From a virus: a stretch of DNA of 46,755 nucleotides. Position numbers and translations under genes: made by a program. The notes beneath the pieces are model-generated. The model was not told the DNA's origin, ran no database searches, and was given only the letters and a program-made list of their open reading frames with translations. Location of the stretch: the IMG/VR virus record IMGVR_UViG_3300032278_004247, positions 1-46,755 of that record; one strand, written 5' to 3'. Numbering within the stretch: the first letter of the stretch is position 1; every line of letters begins with the position of its first letter. Of the stretch, positions 8,801-15,257 are shown in pieces.

Positions 8801-11256
8801 TCGATCAGGATGTAACACGCGCCGGGGCCGCCGGGGCCGCCGGAACCCGCCCAAATCCGCAACTGGGGCGAGGTTGTGGGGCTGTAGTAGGTGCCCGGCG
8901 GAATGCTGCCGGCTGCGCCGCTCACGTCGATGTAACCGTTGGCGCCGATGCTCATGCCGCGTGCGACAATCACCAAGCCCGCGCCGCCGGCACCGCCATC
9001 GCCGCCCGGCTTTTTGTACTCGATGCCGTCGCCGTCCCACTCCGCAAGCGTGGAGCCGCCGCCGCTGCCGCTGGAACCGCGCAGATCGACGGGGAACAGA
9101 GTCACCCCATCGGCGTCCTGCTCATAGATGGGCGGCGGGGTCTGCCCAGGCTGGACCCGGCCGCCGATGACCGCGCCCATGTTGCGCATGGTCTTAACGC
9201 CGTCCACGTCGCGCATGATCGGCTCGTTGGAGCCACGATACTGATACCCGCGACCGCCCTGGGGCGTGCTCTGGATGTCGAGGAAACCGGGTGTGCCCTT
9301 GTTGACCGCATCCCACCGGCTGCCGTAGTTGAAGAAATAGCCGCCGCTGGAAACCATGCTGGTGGTGCCGGCACCGCCTGGGAAGCCGCGCCCTTTGCCG
9401 TTGATCTTGGCGTTGTTGAGCGTGAGGAAGCCGCGCACCAGCAGCGCCACGTTGTCGGAAATGCGGATTTCGGCTTCGTCGTCGCAATTCAGGTCGCCGG
9501 CGCACCAGAAATAGGTCGCCTCATCGTCCAGCGATTCGCCGCCGGCCAAGTCCAGCACCCCATCCACGCGGGTTACGCCGCCGGTCACGCTCACCACTCC
9601 CGGGAAATTTTCGGGGCTGATCTCAGTGCCGCGCTCGTACCAGCTATTGGGGATCGCGGTGCCCGTTTCCTGTGGCGGCAGGGCGCCGGCCTTCTGGCTG
9701 GACCCGAACAGCTTGACCTTCACTTTACCGGTGCGCCAATCCGTGCTGATCTGCTGGATCTCGAAATTGCGGTTCAGGCGGCCATCGTCCGTGGTGCCGG
9801 TGTAATCCTGCACCTCGAAGAGGTCCACCCGCACAATGTCGCCGACCTCCAGGTCGTTTTGGTCAGGGGTCAGCGTCAGATTCAGCAGCAGCGGCGGCCC
9901 CGCATACCGGTCGCGCAGACTCGCAACCAACCGGTCAATGGTCTGTGTGCTGTGCCAGCCGCTGAACAGGCCCCGGAATTCGAGGTCTTTCTGCTCGGCC
10001 TTGCCGTGAATCTCGATGGACTCCAGGTCCGGCAGGTAGTGGAGTCGGGTAAACTCCTCCTCGAAAATATCCCAGTTCCAGGAGACGAAAATCTCATTGA
10101 TCACCGCGCCCATGTCGTGGGTCAGATCGCCGTAGTCCGCGACGTTTTCGGCGTCGAGCCGGCGGACATAGCCGCCCGTGGAGTGGACGCCGGTCATCCG
10201 GCGCATCCCGAGCTGGCCGTCGGAGTAGATGGGCGGATAGCAGCCCATCAGCGCGAACACCTCCTCCTCCAGGAACTTCTTGCCGTCCTCTTCCTCCAGG
10301 CCGGCGAGCCGGATCTTCACGCCCTGGTTGGGGTCAGCAGGAACCCACAGGTCCTCGCCAATGTTCTCGAAATCGCTGGTGCGGATGAACTCGGCAGGTA
10401 CGCCCAGGTGCCAGTGCTCCGGCAGGTATTCACCGGGGTACCCGTAAATGGCGCCCGTCAGGACGGCATAGGCCAGCATCGGCCCCGGCATTTCCAGGAA
10501 CACAAACTCGGTAATTTTGGGGCCGGACTCCTGATCGCCCTGCCCGCGCTCCAGGGACAGCGCGGTGGTGCCCAGCAATCCGCGCTTCACGCCCGTGAAC
10601 TTGCCGGGCTCTTTGCTGCTGAATGACGCGATCTCGAAATCATCGTCATCGCCCTCGATGCGGAGAAGGCCGACCTTCTCGCCCGCCACCACCGCGCCCT
10701 GAATATCCGGGAACTGATAGGGCTCAAAGCCGCTGGTACTCAGGACCAGTATTTCATCATCCTCGGCGCCCAGGTCGCCGTTCAGCCGCGTTTCCTTCGG
10801 CTTGAAGATGTCCTCCCGGAGCATCCGCTGAACGTCGGCGCACTTGAAGCTGTAGGACAGATCCTTATAGCCGGCCTCATCCACGATCTGGGTGGTGGCG
10901 AGGATGTAGCTGGACCACGGCAGGGTCTCATCGCCGACATAGAACCGCACGGTCTTGCCCCGCAGGCCTTTGCCCTGGCTCAGCCGGTCCGCCTGCAGCG
11001 CGGTCAGGCCGTCGTCCAGCACCTCAAAATTCAGGCTGCCGATCTCGGAGTTGGCCTTGTCCGGGTTCAGCTTCTGGGAGGTGCCTGAGATGCTCTCCAG
11101 AACGCCCTCGATGACGTTCTCGCCGGCCAGGCCGGTGACAGGGTGGGAGGTCAGGTAGAACAGGTCATCGTCGCCGAAGTCGATGGACACGACGAACTGG
11201 GGCGCCTGCCACTGGCTGTCGTTGACTTCGGCGAAGGCGCTGTTATCGATTCTCAT
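5833..11256 (-). CDS. Tail tip / central fibre protein (J-like), 1807 aa
   Basis: The largest gene in the window. Residues about 1-560 resemble tail hub proteins of siphophages (FVVSIDFGDDDLFYLTSHPV). A glycine-rich stretch at about 640-840 (GGDGGAGGAGLVIVARGMS) and fibronectin-type III-like segments at about 900-1290 follow (YAYGLVEYREKGQSGWFEVG, TYYLRFATYDAFGQGTISSQ). Next come Ala-rich helical repeats near 1370-1510 with DAQQALSDAAAAQTAADGK, and a C-terminal jelly-roll domain from about 1590. The order hub, FN3, helical, C-terminal binding domain is that of J-type host-specificity proteins. It is coupled to the preceding gene by ATGA. Confidence 0.85.
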   Translation of the reverse strand: MRIDNSAFAEVNDSQWQAPQFVVSIDFGDDDLFYLTSHPVTGLAGENVIEGVLESISGTSQKLNPDKANSEIGSLNFEVLDDGLTALQADRLSQGKGLRGKTVRFYVGDETLPWSSYILATTQIVDEAGYKDLSYSFKCADVQRMLREDIFKPKETRLNGDLGAEDDEILVLSTSGFEPYQFPDIQGAVVAGEKVGLLRIEGDDDDFEIASFSSKEPGKFTGVKRGLLGTTALSLERGQGDQESGPKITEFVFLEMPGPMLAYAVLTGAIYGYPGEYLPEHWHLGVPAEFIRTSDFENIGEDLWVPADPNQGVKIRLAGLEEEDGKKFLEEEVFALMGCYPPIYSDGQLGMRRMTGVHSTGGYVRRLDAENVADYGDLTHDMGAVINEIFVSWNWDIFEEEFTRLHYLPDLESIEIHGKAEQKDLEFRGLFSGWHSTQTIDRLVASLRDRYAGPPLLLNLTLTPDQNDLEVGDIVRVDLFEVQDYTGTTDDGRLNRNFEIQQISTDWRTGKVKVKLFGSSQKAGALPPQETGTAIPNSWYERGTEISPENFPGVVSVTGGVTRVDGVLDLAGGESLDDEATYFWCAGDLNCDDEAEIRISDNVALLVRGFLTLNNAKINGKGRGFPGGAGTTSMVSSGGYFFNYGSRWDAVNKGTPGFLDIQSTPQGGRGYQYRGSNEPIMRDVDGVKTMRNMGAVIGGRVQPGQTPPPIYEQDADGVTLFPVDLRGSSGSGGGSTLAEWDGDGIEYKKPGGDGGAGGAGLVIVARGMSIGANGYIDVSGAAGSIPPGTYYSPTTSPQLRIWAGSGGPGGPGACYILIDGNANAPNINKGTAIANGGDLVWAARRLKPYVVYHSSVATFSSDKGPAPQQGTATTSPAPGAMVWESAFSVQRITSYIEPVEDEPVVTLNPPAVTLQEATNTPRSANANLSTIEVGVQPPSVSNYAYGLVEYREKGQSGWFEVGPASPEATFVVPSDGKTYEVQVRGVSLRGKVNQDGTAAEITTTYVRSPGDVSEEPEDDPNEVVPAPPVTGLELFEQGNDTVFGGRDAKFVWRKTSVTEWFEMGQEGEQGAGSGGLDLYFRDYQVEVWADVGGTLSLVRTEWVNDPQFVYTYEKNAEDHAREAGSVGAWRAFEVRVYCRGRQNQISAQAARLSVENVAPPLPEALTISAGFRSAQIDFEPPEDLDYRDSRVWMSQTTGFTPGPENLVAQQYGGPVVLSGLTDNSTYYLRFATYDAFGQGTISSQFMVTTPSLSAGEVEGLSPWATVTDADRAFIDANLADDAIDGTKIVKLTASKIVTGTLAATEKISVEGQVESAVGDAVATLGPKSADGKTGMITYQYAGTTLFAVYSDGSAAFSGSVVITGGSGYSNLSDKPGSLADINSGEADTLSDAYADAQQALSDAAAAQTAADGKITSYYQDDPPLDAEEGDLWFKTDAGDHPYRWDEEDDAWIDIQDGAIGQALSEAADAQATADGKVTTYFSTSAPTAEAVGDLWYNDSTKLLKRWNGTTWDDSGSLGADWTSNLSNIPSRLGDTPTTGLNLTATHLGYYDGDEWRSYIKNDGSFYFGDGGDRFISFNLSNFIIGPDVDVEGVAAFGSLDFSRGEYFHRPDEWDTYTENASIRFFEGTSASNRGVMQLTISTGSSFGYATAQPLYGSLDLASGLITWGKTCFFDAKIARSSFNAEAEGFVGRGLWNVPSSSEFWCGFVFRSTGLFASVSNNDGVTEVQLNSDNVSADMVVSFRQYADRAEFFVDGALGATITTNLPPSAEQDWARRMPHVVLFNDVASSSQTISLTLGEYRYLIKAT

Positions 11257-11636
11257 ACGAACTCACGCACGTTGAAGTTGACCGAGTAGAAGCCGACGCT
11301 ATTCACCAGCGACCAGCTGGGGTCGCCGTCGATCTGGCAGGTATAGAGGGTCCCGAAGGGGTCAATCTCGAAGGTCTCGCCACCGGCCACCGAGTCCAAG
11401 AACTCCTGAAGCTGGGCCAGCTTCGCTTCGTCGTCCTCGGCGACTGTGGAAACGCGCCACTCCCGGTCAATTCGGGTCAGGCGGTCGAATCGCCGACCGG
11501 AAAGCGACGTAGAGCTAGCCGCCTGACGCCGGGGGCGCGGGGTCCAGTCGGAAATGGGCACCTCGAAGGTGTATTCCTCGCCCACAGTCCGGCCGCCCGC
11601 CACGCTGCGCTTGGCGGTGTAGGTGATCGTTGCCAT
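11253..11636 (-). CDS. Minor tail protein upstream of the tail tip gene
   Basis: This 127-aa protein begins MATITYTAKRSVAGGRTVGE and ends with FYSVNFNVREFV. The region DREWRVSTVAEDDEAKLAQL followed by GGETFEIDPFG resembles small distal-tail proteins (lambda M-like/Dit-like) that precede the tip gene. It overlaps the tip gene start by ATGA. Upstream lies a terminator and then the accessory cassette that separates it from the tape measure gene, so it must be expressed by read-through of antiterminated late transcripts. Confidence 0.65.
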   Translation of the reverse strand: MATITYTAKRSVAGGRTVGEEYTFEVPISDWTPRPRRQAASSTSLSGRRFDRLTRIDREWRVSTVAEDDEAKLAQLQEFLDSVAGGETFEIDPFGTLYTCQIDGDPSWSLVNSVGFYSVNFNVREFV

Positions 11637-11653
11637 TCAGGGCTCCAGAAACG

Positions 11654-11678
11654 AAAAAGCCCCGCCGAATGGCAGGGC
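11654..11678 (-). terminator. Terminator after the GIY-YIG gene
   Basis: On the minus strand, the stem GCCCTGCC (11678-11671), loop attc, stem GGCGGGGC (11666-11659), with one T-G pair, is followed by TTTTT (11658-11654). It closes the antirepressor/GIY-YIG transcript and insulates it from the tail genes. Confidence 0.8.
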
Positions 11679-11721
11679 TCTGGGTTGTGAAGGGGGCTCA
11701 CAATGTGCGCACCCTTGGGAC

Positions 11722-12243
11722 TCAAGTGTCATCATTTCGGGCTTGCCGAATCATATTTTCTAGCATTTCCGCCTGGTTTGGCGGCAAACGGAACCACTCT
11801 CCGGCCTCTCGAAACGCCTTAAACTGCCGGTGGAGCCTGGCCTCGTACCCAGTTCCGCCAGGGGCGGTGCCGATTACGACGACACCTTGGGGCACCATAT
11901 TGGCGATCTCCTTCATTCGCCTATCTAAGTTTGTTGTTGCCCCAATCTTATAAAGAGGGGCATTTTTAATTTTTGCGACGTAGACGAGAGTCTCAGCGTG
12001 ATGCAGCCTACCCCTGTCATTCTCGGTGCGCGCCTGCCTATAGTTGAAGAAAATGGCCTCTTTTAGCGCTGTTTCGAGCCATACCACGTTCTCCACGCCA
12101 TGATTCCGAAGCGCGCCAGCTATCACGCTTACTTCGGCGACCGTGTCGGCCAGCTCGCCTTCGTCGTTTAAGGCCGCCCTATATAGAATGCCAAGCTCGC
12201 TGATGAGTGACGCCAAGCAGCCCTTGTCAGTGCCTGTAGCCAT
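11722..12243 (-). CDS. MUG113/T5orf172-type GIY-YIG protein coupled to the antirepressor
   Basis: This 173-aa protein has a C-terminal GIY-YIG-superfamily domain of the MUG113/T5orf172 type. The tract ETLVYVAKIKNAPLYKIGAT is the YV..YKIG core, followed by NLDRRMKEIANMVPQGV and the Glu-bearing region GYEARLHRQFKAFREAGEWF. The N-terminal 95 residues are helical and not recognised. The ATG at 12243 shares one base with the antirepressor stop (TAATG), indicating coupled translation; an upstream in-frame start would lie inside that gene. Such domains often occur fused to phage KilA-N/Bro/antirepressor proteins; here it is a separate but coupled partner. DNA cleavage is plausible but not shown. Confidence 0.75.
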   Translation of the reverse strand: MATGTDKGCLASLISELGILYRAALNDEGELADTVAEVSVIAGALRNHGVENVVWLETALKEAIFFNYRQARTENDRGRLHHAETLVYVAKIKNAPLYKIGATTNLDRRMKEIANMVPQGVVVIGTAPGGTGYEARLHRQFKAFREAGEWFRLPPNQAEMLENMIRQARNDDT

Positions 12244-13202
12244 TAGCTTGCCCTCCGCTGCACCTGTAGGGCGCCACCGGCCGTCCGGTGCACATCCTCG
12301 GCAACACGCAGCAGGCGGTTCCGCGAGGCCTCCAGGTGGTGCTGCAAGGCGTCCATTTCGATAAAGCACGCTTCGACGTCATGACCGGCCGCCCGGAGCT
12401 TGCCGAGGACGTGCCGTGTCGGCGAGTCCGCGCCGCCGGCCATGCTCACCGCCGCCGCCGGGATAGACAGGCGGTTCCGGCCAACCTGCGCCTGGGCCAG
12501 GGTCGGATTGTTTGCCAGCCAGCGCTTCACCGGGTAGCTGTATTCGTCGTTCCGGTCAGCCGGAAGCCACTCCCCTTCCAGGGTGTACGCCGCGACGAAG
12601 TTCCGGGCGCTGTCCATCTGACCAGCAGGGATGTCCTCGGCGCTGACGACGCTGAACGCCTTGTGAATCTGCGACCAGATGTGTCCTTTCGCCCGGCGCC
12701 GCATCGGCGCGGGCAGGTGGCGCACTTTGCCGTCCAGCACCGCCGCGAGGCAGTGGAAGCCATCGGTGCCGATTGTCTGGTTCAGGATGGTGCCAAAATC
12801 AGGGTTCGTCCGGTGGTTCGCCGCGTGCCCTTCATTCCAGTATTGCCAAAGCACATCGTCGCATTCCGACTGATAGGCCATGACTTGCTCTCGGATCGAC
12901 TCGCGCACCTTGCCGGCGTTGATGCTCATCAGCCAGCCGGGCAGCTTGCGGAGAGGCATGCAAATCATCGAATAGCGCTTGCCGTCTGCGCCAGTTGTGG
13001 TGATTTCCACCACGACTGAACTGAGTCGGCCACCCTTGATCTTGGCGTACTGGCTTTTCCAGTCCATCCCCATGCCCGTGACCACTGGCCGCATCGGCAC
13101 ATAAGGCTCGTCCAGGTGATCCACCAGCAAAAGCTGGTTGCCACGGAACGGCACCACCTGGGCACCTTGCTGCGATTTATTTTGCGGTATAATATTGTCC
13201 AT
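12243..13202 (-). CDS. ant: P22 Ant-like antirepressor
   Basis: This 319-aa protein carries the phage antirepressor N-terminal domain (P22_AR_N). Visible motifs include VPFRGNQLLLVDHLDEPYVP, MRPVVTGMGMDWKSQYAKIK and SMICMPLRKLPGWLMSINAG, then REQVMAYQSECDDVLWQYWN. The C-terminal half is helical and variable. Ant-type proteins bind and inactivate phage repressors, triggering induction of resident or incoming prophages. The start at 13202 is chosen because GAGGTAAC lies 6 nt upstream and the antirepressor domain starts soon after; the longer frame (to 13322) would run back through a hairpin and the preceding gene. It follows the Arc-like gene, as in P22 immI. Confidence 0.88.
   Translation of the reverse strand: MDNIIPQNKSQQGAQVVPFRGNQLLLVDHLDEPYVPMRPVVTGMGMDWKSQYAKIKGGRLSSVVVEITTTGADGKRYSMICMPLRKLPGWLMSINAGKVRESIREQVMAYQSECDDVLWQYWNEGHAANHRTNPDFGTILNQTIGTDGFHCLAAVLDGKVRHLPAPMRRRAKGHIWSQIHKAFSVVSAEDIPAGQMDSARNFVAAYTLEGEWLPADRNDEYSYPVKRWLANNPTLAQAQVGRNRLSIPAAAVSMAGGADSPTRHVLGKLRAAGHDVEACFIEMDALQHHLEASRNRLLRVAEDVHRTAGGALQVQRRAS
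13167..13193 (+). promoter_or_regulatory. Antisense promoter inside the start of ant (Psar-like)
   Basis: A consensus -10 hexamer TATAAT (13188-13193) has TTGCTG (13167-13172) 15 nt upstream, or CTTGCT with a 16-nt spacer. It points rightward, against ant. A start about 7 nt downstream falls at 13200, opposite the ant start codon. Confidence 0.65.
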
Positions 13203-13270
13203 ACCAGTTACCTCAGCTTTGTTACTGGAACCTGAAGCCCTCGGTGCGCCAACACCGGGGGCTTCTTCAT
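13200..13270 (+). ncRNA. Putative sar-like antisense RNA against ant
   Basis: A transcript from the TATAAT promoter would begin near 13200. It would be complementary to the ant start codon and its Shine-Dalgarno (gttacctc at 13207-13214) and reach the hairpin at 13234-13265, followed by ttcatttg. The predicted length is about 70 nt. Phage P22 makes a 68-69 nt sar RNA from the same place, the arc-ant intercistronic region, which blocks ant translation. The sequence shows the promoter, complementarity and hairpin. Transcription itself is inferred. Confidence 0.6.
13234..13265 (+). terminator. Large hairpin between the Arc-like gene and ant
   Basis: gaagccctcggtg (13234-13246) pairs with caccgggggcttc (13253-13265) around a 6-nt loop. 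On the plus-strand RNA all 13 pairs form with one G-U; on the minus-strand RNA the same position is an A-C mismatch. It is thus better suited to plus transcripts and may end the antisense RNA, though the following T-run is short. It begins directly after the Arc-like stop codon and could also attenuate minus transcription into ant. Confidence 0.6.
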
Positions 13271-13455
13271 TTGTGGCCAGCTTGGCCTGGGATCGTGTTC
13301 CCATTCTCCTTCCTCCATTCAATACCCTGGTCGATCAAAAGCCCTACCTCGGCGGCGAAGCTGCGCCGGCTGGCCTGCGCCCAGTCCGCGATTCTGTCTA
13401 CCAGCTCCGCCTCAAGGCGCAGGCTGCAAGGCTTCTTCTTAGGTGTGCGACCCAT
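13267..13455 (-). CDS. Arc-like ribbon-helix-helix repressor
   Basis: This 62-aa protein has the ribbon-helix-helix layout: a basic arm MGRTPKKKP, a beta strand CSLRLEAEL, helix A VDRIADWAQASRR and helix B SFAAEVGLLIDQGIEW. The S-x-x-x-E pattern at the helix B start is like Arc (SVNSEI). Such proteins bind DNA as dimers of dimers. The ATG at 13455 is preferred over an upstream codon because GGAGG precedes it by 6 nt. It is the first gene of the leftward transcript that continues to ant, as arc precedes ant in P22, and is expected to repress its own promoter and the divergent one. Confidence 0.82.
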   Translation of the reverse strand: MGRTPKKKPCSLRLEAELVDRIADWAQASRRSFAAEVGLLIDQGIEWRKENGNTIPGQAGHK

Positions 13456-13484
13456 CGTGGCCTCCTTCAGTGAATGTAGGACCA

Positions 13485-13513
13485 ATGCTAGTACCGCATT
13501 TGCGGCACGTCAA
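13485..13513 (-). promoter_or_regulatory. Promoter of the arc-like/ant transcript with operator in the spacer
   Basis: On the minus strand, TTGACG (13513-13508), a 17-nt spacer and TAGCAT (13490-13485) form a good sigma-70 promoter. The spacer contains the palindrome CCGCAtttGCGG (13494-13505), here written on the plus strand. Arc operators in P22 likewise sit between the -35 and -10 of Pant. Confidence 0.75.
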
Positions 13514-13526
13514 TACTTTTAATCCA

Positions 13527-13545
13527 CGGTGCACCAATCGCACCG
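13527..13545. promoter_or_regulatory. Inverted repeat operator candidate between the divergent promoters
   Basis: CGGTGC (13527-13532) and GCACCG (13540-13545) form a perfect inverted repeat with a 7-nt spacer. It lies just upstream of the rightward -35, between the two promoters, where a Mnt-like protein would act. The 8-mer accgcatt also occurs twice in this region (13493-13500 and 13542-13549). Confidence 0.5.
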
Positions 13546-13547
13546 CA

Positions 13548-13576
13548 TTGACGCGCGATGAAGTAATGTAAATACT
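13548..13576 (+). promoter_or_regulatory. Promoter of the Mnt-like gene
   Basis: TTGACG (13548-13553), a 17-nt spacer and AATACT (13571-13576) place a start near 13583. That is about ten bases before the AGGAG ribosome site of the gene at 13606. Confidence 0.6.
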
Positions 13577-13605
13577 TGCCGCCACAGAGCATCAGGAGTT
13601 CCAAG

Positions 13606-14097
13606 ATGGCCAAGAACCGGCAAGGCAGTTCCGCAACCTCGACCATCAACATCTCAATGCGGATCGACCCGAAAACGAAGTACCTCATTGATCTGCTGGC
13701 GAGGGACCAGAAGCGAACCCTCACAGGCGTGGTGGAGTGGGCTATTGAGGTCGCCGCTGCCCGCGAGCGCTTCCATAACACCGACAACAATTACGATGGG
13801 CCGTCATTCCTAGATATGCTCGACGCCTTATGGTCCACCGATGAGGCGATCCGTTTGGTGGCTCTGGCGATTCACAAGCCGTCGCTGCTCGATTATCACG
13901 AGCTGCGCATCTGGGAGACGCTGAAGGCCTCCCCATCTTTCTGGAACATCAAGAATCCGCACACCACCTCCAACCTTCAGATGGACCATCTGAATCTCGG
14001 GATGCTGCAGTGCAACTGGGATGACTTTCTCGAGCATGTAAACCAGAACCGCGCGAAGCCGGCCATCGAGGGGTACTATCCCGAAGTGCCCTTTTAG
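13606..14097 (+). CDS. Mnt-like ribbon-helix-helix protein with long C-terminal domain
   Basis: This 163-aa protein has an N-terminal ribbon-helix-helix segment: a strand STINISMRIDPKTKYLIDLL followed by RDQKRTLTGVVEWAIEVAAA. The remaining ~110 residues (from ERFHNTDNNYDGPSFLDMLD) are not recognised; Mnt has a short C-terminal tetramerisation helix, so this tail is unusually long. The start at 13606 has AGGAG 8 nt upstream; the upstream ATG in frame lacks one. It is divergent from the Arc-like gene across a 150-bp operator region, exactly the mnt/arc relation of P22. It is probably the lysogenic repressor of the antirepressor operon. Confidence 0.7.
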   Translation: MAKNRQGSSATSTINISMRIDPKTKYLIDLLARDQKRTLTGVVEWAIEVAAARERFHNTDNNYDGPSFLDMLDALWSTDEAIRLVALAIHKPSLLDYHELRIWETLKASPSFWNIKNPHTTSNLQMDHLNLGMLQCNWDDFLEHVNQNRAKPAIEGYYPEVPF

Positions 14098-14115
14098 CGA
14101 AAGCCCGACATAAAA

Positions 14116-14136
14116 AACCCCGCCGGAGCGGGGTTT
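14116..14136 (+). terminator. Bidirectional terminator between the Mnt-like gene and the lipoprotein operon
   Basis: AACCCCGC (14116-14123), loop cgga, GCGGGGTT (14128-14135). It ends in ttt for plus transcripts and has aaaaaa (14112-14117) for minus ones. It serves two convergent units. Confidence 0.8.
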
Positions 14137-14138
14137 GG

Positions 14139-14282
14139 TTAGTGGGTGGAGCCGGGCGGGCCAGAATCGCCGTCGTCGTCATCCTGCTTGGGCCGCAAGC
14201 CCTCCATGATCAGACCCTCTAGTGGCGTCTCATCGGCGCTCGCGATCTGGGTTTCGCCAGCATTGTTCAGATGCACCGTCAT
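14139..14282 (-). CDS. Small hypothetical protein of the lipoprotein cassette
   Basis: This 47-aa open frame starts MTVHLNNAGETQIASADETP and ends with an acidic, flexible tail (KQDDDDGDSGPPGSTH). Its ATG at 14282 overlaps the stop of the lipoprotein gene upstream (ATGA), and its stop abuts the terminator, so it fits as the last gene of the cassette. No motif is recognised. Evidence is coupling and position only. Confidence 0.5.
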   Translation of the reverse strand: MTVHLNNAGETQIASADETPLEGLIMEGLRPKQDDDDGDSGPPGSTH

Positions 14283-14695
14283 GGCGCCTCCTTCATGGCC
14301 TTAGCGCAGTACGGGGACGCCTTCACCAAGCCTTCATCGGGGCGCAGGATCGCGTCTTTCGAGAATGTGTAGTCTGACCGGATGACCAGAGCATCAGGCC
14401 TGACATCCCGGATCGAGGCTGTGGTGCTTTCCTGAAAAACAATCCGCTCGCCATCATATTTCAGCCTGTTTACGGCGTGCTTCTCGTTCCAGGAGTAGCA
14501 GTACAGGCCCGTGCCGTCCTCGTTGATCTTCAGGGTGAGCAGGTATGCGGACATGCTGCCGGTCCAGGTGCCCACCATCGCATCGCCGGGAGAGACCGCC
14601 CTCGTTTCTGAGAACCTTCCACTGAGCATGTCATCGACCGGATTGGAGCAGCCGCCCAGGGCGCCAGCGAATAGCACCAATGCACCGAACCTCAT
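14279..14695 (-). CDS. Putative lipoprotein (prophage accessory gene)
   Basis: This 138-aa protein has a lipoprotein signal: MRFGALVLFAGALGGC, lipobox LGGC with the cysteine at residue 16. The mature part contains GDAMVGTWTGSMSAYLLTLK and NEDGTGLYCYSWNEKHAVNR, resembling small beta-sheet lipoproteins of the form GTW...L.(I/L)..DGTG. The start at 14695 is fixed by the signal peptide and by ATGA overlap with the upstream lipoprotein gene; the longer frame is spurious. It is expected in a cell membrane of the lysogen, possibly affecting the envelope or superinfection, but the function is unknown. Confidence 0.7.
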   Translation of the reverse strand: MRFGALVLFAGALGGCSNPVDDMLSGRFSETRAVSPGDAMVGTWTGSMSAYLLTLKINEDGTGLYCYSWNEKHAVNRLKYDGERIVFQESTTASIRDVRPDALVIRSDYTFSKDAILRPDEGLVKASPYCAKAMKEAP

Positions 14696-15219
14696 TGCTC
14701 CGATCCTTTTGGGGCAACCCTGAAGTGATCGCGCTCTTGGTGGGCCGTATGGACCACGTAGACATCCACGGGCTCGTTGGTGATGGGCTGCTCGAGGGGA
14801 ACGATAGTCGTTGTCCACCACATCTTCAGGGAACTGGAGCTGGGGACGTTGGGCACGCTGTCGGTGCCCTCCTTGCGGGTGACCTCTTCGCCGCCGCGCT
14901 TGACCACGATTTCCAGCCACTTTCCTTTCGCTGAATCCAGGGAATAGGCGTCAAGGCGAACCACGAAATACCCGCCAGGCCACGGAATTTCGTCAGCCTC
15001 TTTCATGGCCAATTCAGCCTCTTTGCGCTCCCGCTCTTCCAGCATTGAGGGGGTGACGTATTCCAGCGTGACCCGCCCCATGTACGAGCTTTTCTCGACG
15101 TGCTCAATGGGGTAGCCATTGCCCTCGTTCGTCGGAATCCCCATCATCTTGTCCATGTTCGCGCAGCCGGACAAAGCCAGGGTCAGCGCCAGCGCCATGG
15201 ATGCCATTTTTATTGTCAT
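14692..15219 (-). CDS. Putative lipoprotein (prophage accessory gene)
   Basis: This 175-aa protein begins MTIKMASMALALTLALSGC, a clear lipoprotein signal with lipobox LSGC. The mature protein is charged and has the helical region SMLEERERKEAELAMKEADE and the C-terminal strand VDVYVVHTAHQERDHFRVAP. The ATG at 15219 is preferred to that at 15225 because AAGGGA then lies 6 nt upstream. It is the first gene of a three-gene leftward cassette lying between the tape measure and downstream tail genes. The family is unknown. A perfect CRP-type palindrome lies upstream, suggesting expression in the lysogen independent of the late promoter. Confidence 0.7.
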   Translation of the reverse strand: MTIKMASMALALTLALSGCANMDKMMGIPTNEGNGYPIEHVEKSSYMGRVTLEYVTPSMLEERERKEAELAMKEADEIPWPGGYFVVRLDAYSLDSAKGKWLEIVVKRGGEEVTRKEGTDSVPNVPSSSSLKMWWTTTIVPLEQPITNEPVDVYVVHTAHQERDHFRVAPKGSEQ

Positions 15220-15257
15220 GTGCATTCCCTTTTTTGCATGTCTAGGCCCAAATCCTA

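Noticed and set aside
8698-10626. Long plus-strand open frame (642 aa)
   Set aside because: Antisense to the tail tip gene, with Ala/Gly/Arg/His-rich nonsense composition and no ribosome site.
12243-13322. Longer antirepressor start at 13322
   Set aside because: It would run through the intercistronic hairpin and the Arc-like gene; the ATG at 13202 has a good ribosome site.
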